Positions 5,987 to 7,367 of a DNA stretch of 7,367 bases are shown in pieces. A program made the translations under genes and the position numbers. The notes beneath the pieces are model-generated. The model was given only the letters and a program-made list of their open reading frames with translations. It was not told where the DNA came from and made no database searches. Every line of letters begins with the position of its first letter. The first letter of the stretch is position 1. The stretch comes from Treponema sp. (GTDB taxonomy: Bacteria > Spirochaetota > Spirochaetia > Treponematales > Treponemataceae): positions 1-7,367 of the forward strand of contig JAGADS010000192.1 of NCBI GenBank assembly GCA_017613485.1, written 5' to 3'.

Positions 5987-6026
5987 AAAGTTTAGCAATC
6001 ACATTTTTTGGAACAGGAGGTTTTCC

Positions 6027-6938
6027 ATGAGTGATTTAGCACCAGAACTTTTTGCTGGACGTAAAACTTTTTTTATAGCTCCCGACACGTCACTTCTTCC
6101 TGAGATGTACATGGAAGAGTATCTTAACCACGGCTATGAGACTTATATTATCGTCGATGACCGCTATTGTTCCCTTCGCAGAAAAGTCGAGCTGATTATT
6201 TCCCTTTTTACGGATTCAATATTGTTTTTTTACATCGATGCAGAAATTCACGGAATTGAATGGCCCAAATACATCTATCAGTTACAGCGTACTTACGGTG
6301 ACAAAGTCCTTATCGGTGTCCTTTATTCAAGACGTAAATCCGAAGACGAAAAAAGCAGGCTTGAGCGTTTCTATCTTTTTGACGTAGGCATTCCGTGCGG
6401 TTGCATCCCCCTTGAGTACCAGCATGCAAAAAACTTTCCGTTGATTGACCGCATTCTTTACGTAAATCAGGCAGGCGGAAGACGCAAGACTGTACGTGCC
6501 ATCTGCGACGACAAAAGCGAGATTACATTTGAGTTCAAGAAAATCCAATACAAGGGAAAAATCTGTGATGTCAGTCTGAACCATTTCTCATGCATTTTCA
6601 ATGACAAGGAGAATGTGATACCGGTTTCCAGCAAGGTCTCTGACTTTATGCTTGTGGTAAACGGACTTCATATTCATGCAGACGGAACGCTTCTGATGCA
6701 GCGCAACACGGCAGAAGGCCTTTTGAACATTTTTGTATTTACACGCAGGGATGGAACCAATGGTCTTGACAGTGACAGCGAGCACAGGCTTTCCCAGAAA
6801 ATCTACCAGATTGTAACCACACGGACCAAAACACTTTTGCAGACTGTCTTTACCACGGCAGGAAAAGAAGAGGAAGAGGCCATAGAAGCCGCGAAGTTCC
6901 AGGAAAGATTCAAGCCCAAAACAGCATCACAGGCATAA
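6027..6938 (+). CDS. PilZ-like domain protein, possible c-di-GMP receptor
   Basis: The 303-residue protein has no signal peptide or membrane segment. The N-terminal half (about 12-140) looks like an alpha/beta domain (KTFFIAPD, YETYIIVDD, SILFFYIDAE, KVLIGVLYS) that recalls a response-regulator-like fold without clear phosphorylation residues. The second half looks like PilZ: RRKTVR (152-157) fits the RxxxR arginine motif, and DVSLNHFSC (181-189) fits D-x-S-x-x-G with the Gly replaced by His. Core strands such as VSDFMLVVNGLHIHADGTLL fit the beta-barrel. A charged, possibly helical tail follows (EEEEAIEAAKFQERFK). By family knowledge PilZ proteins bind c-di-GMP and control motility or surface traits; with one motif position changed, binding is uncertain. 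AGGAGG lies six bases before the ATG. It is alone in its transcription unit. Confidence 0.75.
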   Translation: MSDLAPELFAGRKTFFIAPDTSLLPEMYMEEYLNHGYETYIIVDDRYCSLRRKVELIISLFTDSILFFYIDAEIHGIEWPKYIYQLQRTYGDKVLIGVLYSRRKSEDEKSRLERFYLFDVGIPCGCIPLEYQHAKNFPLIDRILYVNQAGGRRKTVRAICDDKSEITFEFKKIQYKGKICDVSLNHFSCIFNDKENVIPVSSKVSDFMLVVNGLHIHADGTLLMQRNTAEGLLNIFVFTRRDGTNGLDSDSEHRLSQKIYQIVTTRTKTLLQTVFTTAGKEEEEAIEAAKFQERFKPKTASQA

Positions 6939-6959
6939 GTCCTTTGAACTGACGGCGCA

Positions 6960-7319
6960 TCAGCAAGTAACACTGACACTCTCCGCAAGTTTCTGAACTT
7001 TCTCAAGGGGGAGACCTGTGCATCTGGCAACTTTTTCCGGGCTGTCTCCTTCCCTCAGAAAGTTTTCCGCATCTTCCATTTTAGCATCATGTTTTCCTTC
7101 TTCAAATGCGATTTCTTTCTCTTCGTCTATTGTCTGCTGCCAAGTCATGTACTGTTTCCTCCATTTCATATTCTTCTTGGCGAAGCGAACCTTCCTTTCC
7201 AGGGATTTTGTCAGCTCACTGTCGGCTTTCTGGCCTAATAGAAATCTGAAAAAAGCTTTCTCATCGTCATTCTTCATTCTATCATATTCCGATGCATTAA
7301 AAAAGACCTTTACATTGAT
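6960..7319 (-). pseudogene. 3' remnant of an Rpn-family (PD-(D/E)XK) recombination-promoting nuclease / putative transposase
   Basis: Only the C-terminal part remains. An ATG at 7275-7277 opens a 105-codon frame that could be annotated as a gene, but the same frame stays open and keeps family-like sequence upstream (VKVFFNASEYDR just before MKNDDEKAFFRFLLG) until a TGA at 7320-7322, at the edge of the palindromic repeat. Family features include KVRFAKKNMKWRKQYMTWQQ and the closing block FLREGDSPEKVARCTGLPLE with KVQKLAES. Full-length members have roughly 250-300 residues, with the PD-(D/E)XK catalytic residues in the missing N-terminal part, so this copy should have no nuclease activity. It is convergent with the PilZ-like gene, 21 bases away. 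The missing half may lie beyond the window or be lost. Confidence 0.8.
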
Positions 7320-7323
7320 TCAT

Positions 7324-7362
7324 AATGCATAATTAAGAATTATGAATTACGAATTATGCATT
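7324..7362. repeat. Palindromic AATTATG-type heptamer repeat
   Basis: Four successive heptamers AATTAAG, AATTATG, AATTACG, AATTATG run from 7331 to 7358. They lie within a perfect 11-base inverted repeat, AATGCATAATT (7324-7334) and AATTATGCATT (7352-7362), with a 17-base spacer. This type of AT-rich heptamer-based palindrome is known from scattered short repeats and miniature elements in several bacteria. It abuts the broken Rpn frame and may continue past the window end. Confidence 0.85.
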
Positions 7363-7367
7363 GGATA

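Noticed and set aside
7018..7332. 104-codon plus-strand open frame
   Set aside because: It is antisense to the Rpn-family remnant, which has recognisable family blocks; the plus frame is Ser/Phe-rich shadow sequence.

Overview
The window looks like a chromosomal stretch from a spirochaete of the Treponema group, most likely a host-associated or gut/rumen type. This is an inference from gene content, not from a marker gene. The clues are a treponeme-style lipoprotein, a short-signal patatin, membrane-anchored c-di-GMP proteins, a PilZ-like protein of about 300 residues, and the tail of an Rpn/PD-(D/E)XK transposase-like nuclease of a kind I recall from treponeme genomes. Base composition is moderate to AT-rich. 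No rRNA, tRNA or CRISPR array was seen.

Layout. Positions 65-654 (minus) hold a HicA-HicB toxin-antitoxin pair joined by a 4-base ATGA overlap. Positions 654-776 are a divergent intergenic region with a run of eight C and two outward promoters. Positions 776-2299 (plus) are a two-gene unit of a lipoprotein and a secreted patatin-like lipase. Positions 2343-3620 (plus) encode a membrane-anchored protein resembling a solute-binding protein, with its own promoter. Positions 3624-5054 (minus, convergent, 3 bases away) encode a membrane protein with a decayed GGDEF domain and an apparently intact EAL phosphodiesterase domain. Positions 5055-5466 are a long intergenic region with a nested inverted-repeat structure and a near-perfect sigma-54 promoter. 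Positions 5467-5898 encode an Hsp20 small heat-shock protein, followed by a strong intrinsic terminator. Positions 6027-6938 encode a PilZ-like protein. Positions 6960-7319 (minus) are the truncated 3' end of an Rpn-family nuclease gene, cut off next to a palindromic heptamer repeat at the window end.

How the parts work together. The EAL protein (c-di-GMP breakdown) and the PilZ-like protein (possible c-di-GMP receptor) may belong to the same signalling network, but they are not co-transcribed. The lipoprotein and patatin are probably co-expressed envelope proteins. HicAB is a self-contained toxin-antitoxin module, and the Rpn remnant and repeat mark past DNA mobility.

The most notable regulatory signals are three. 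First, three genes have -10 elements exactly 6 bases before the ATG with no Shine-Dalgarno sequence, as expected for leaderless mRNAs. Second, hsp20 has a sigma-54 promoter preceded by dyads that could be activator sites. Third, a homopolymeric C tract abuts the lipoprotein promoter. I did not find a clearly new multi-gene system.
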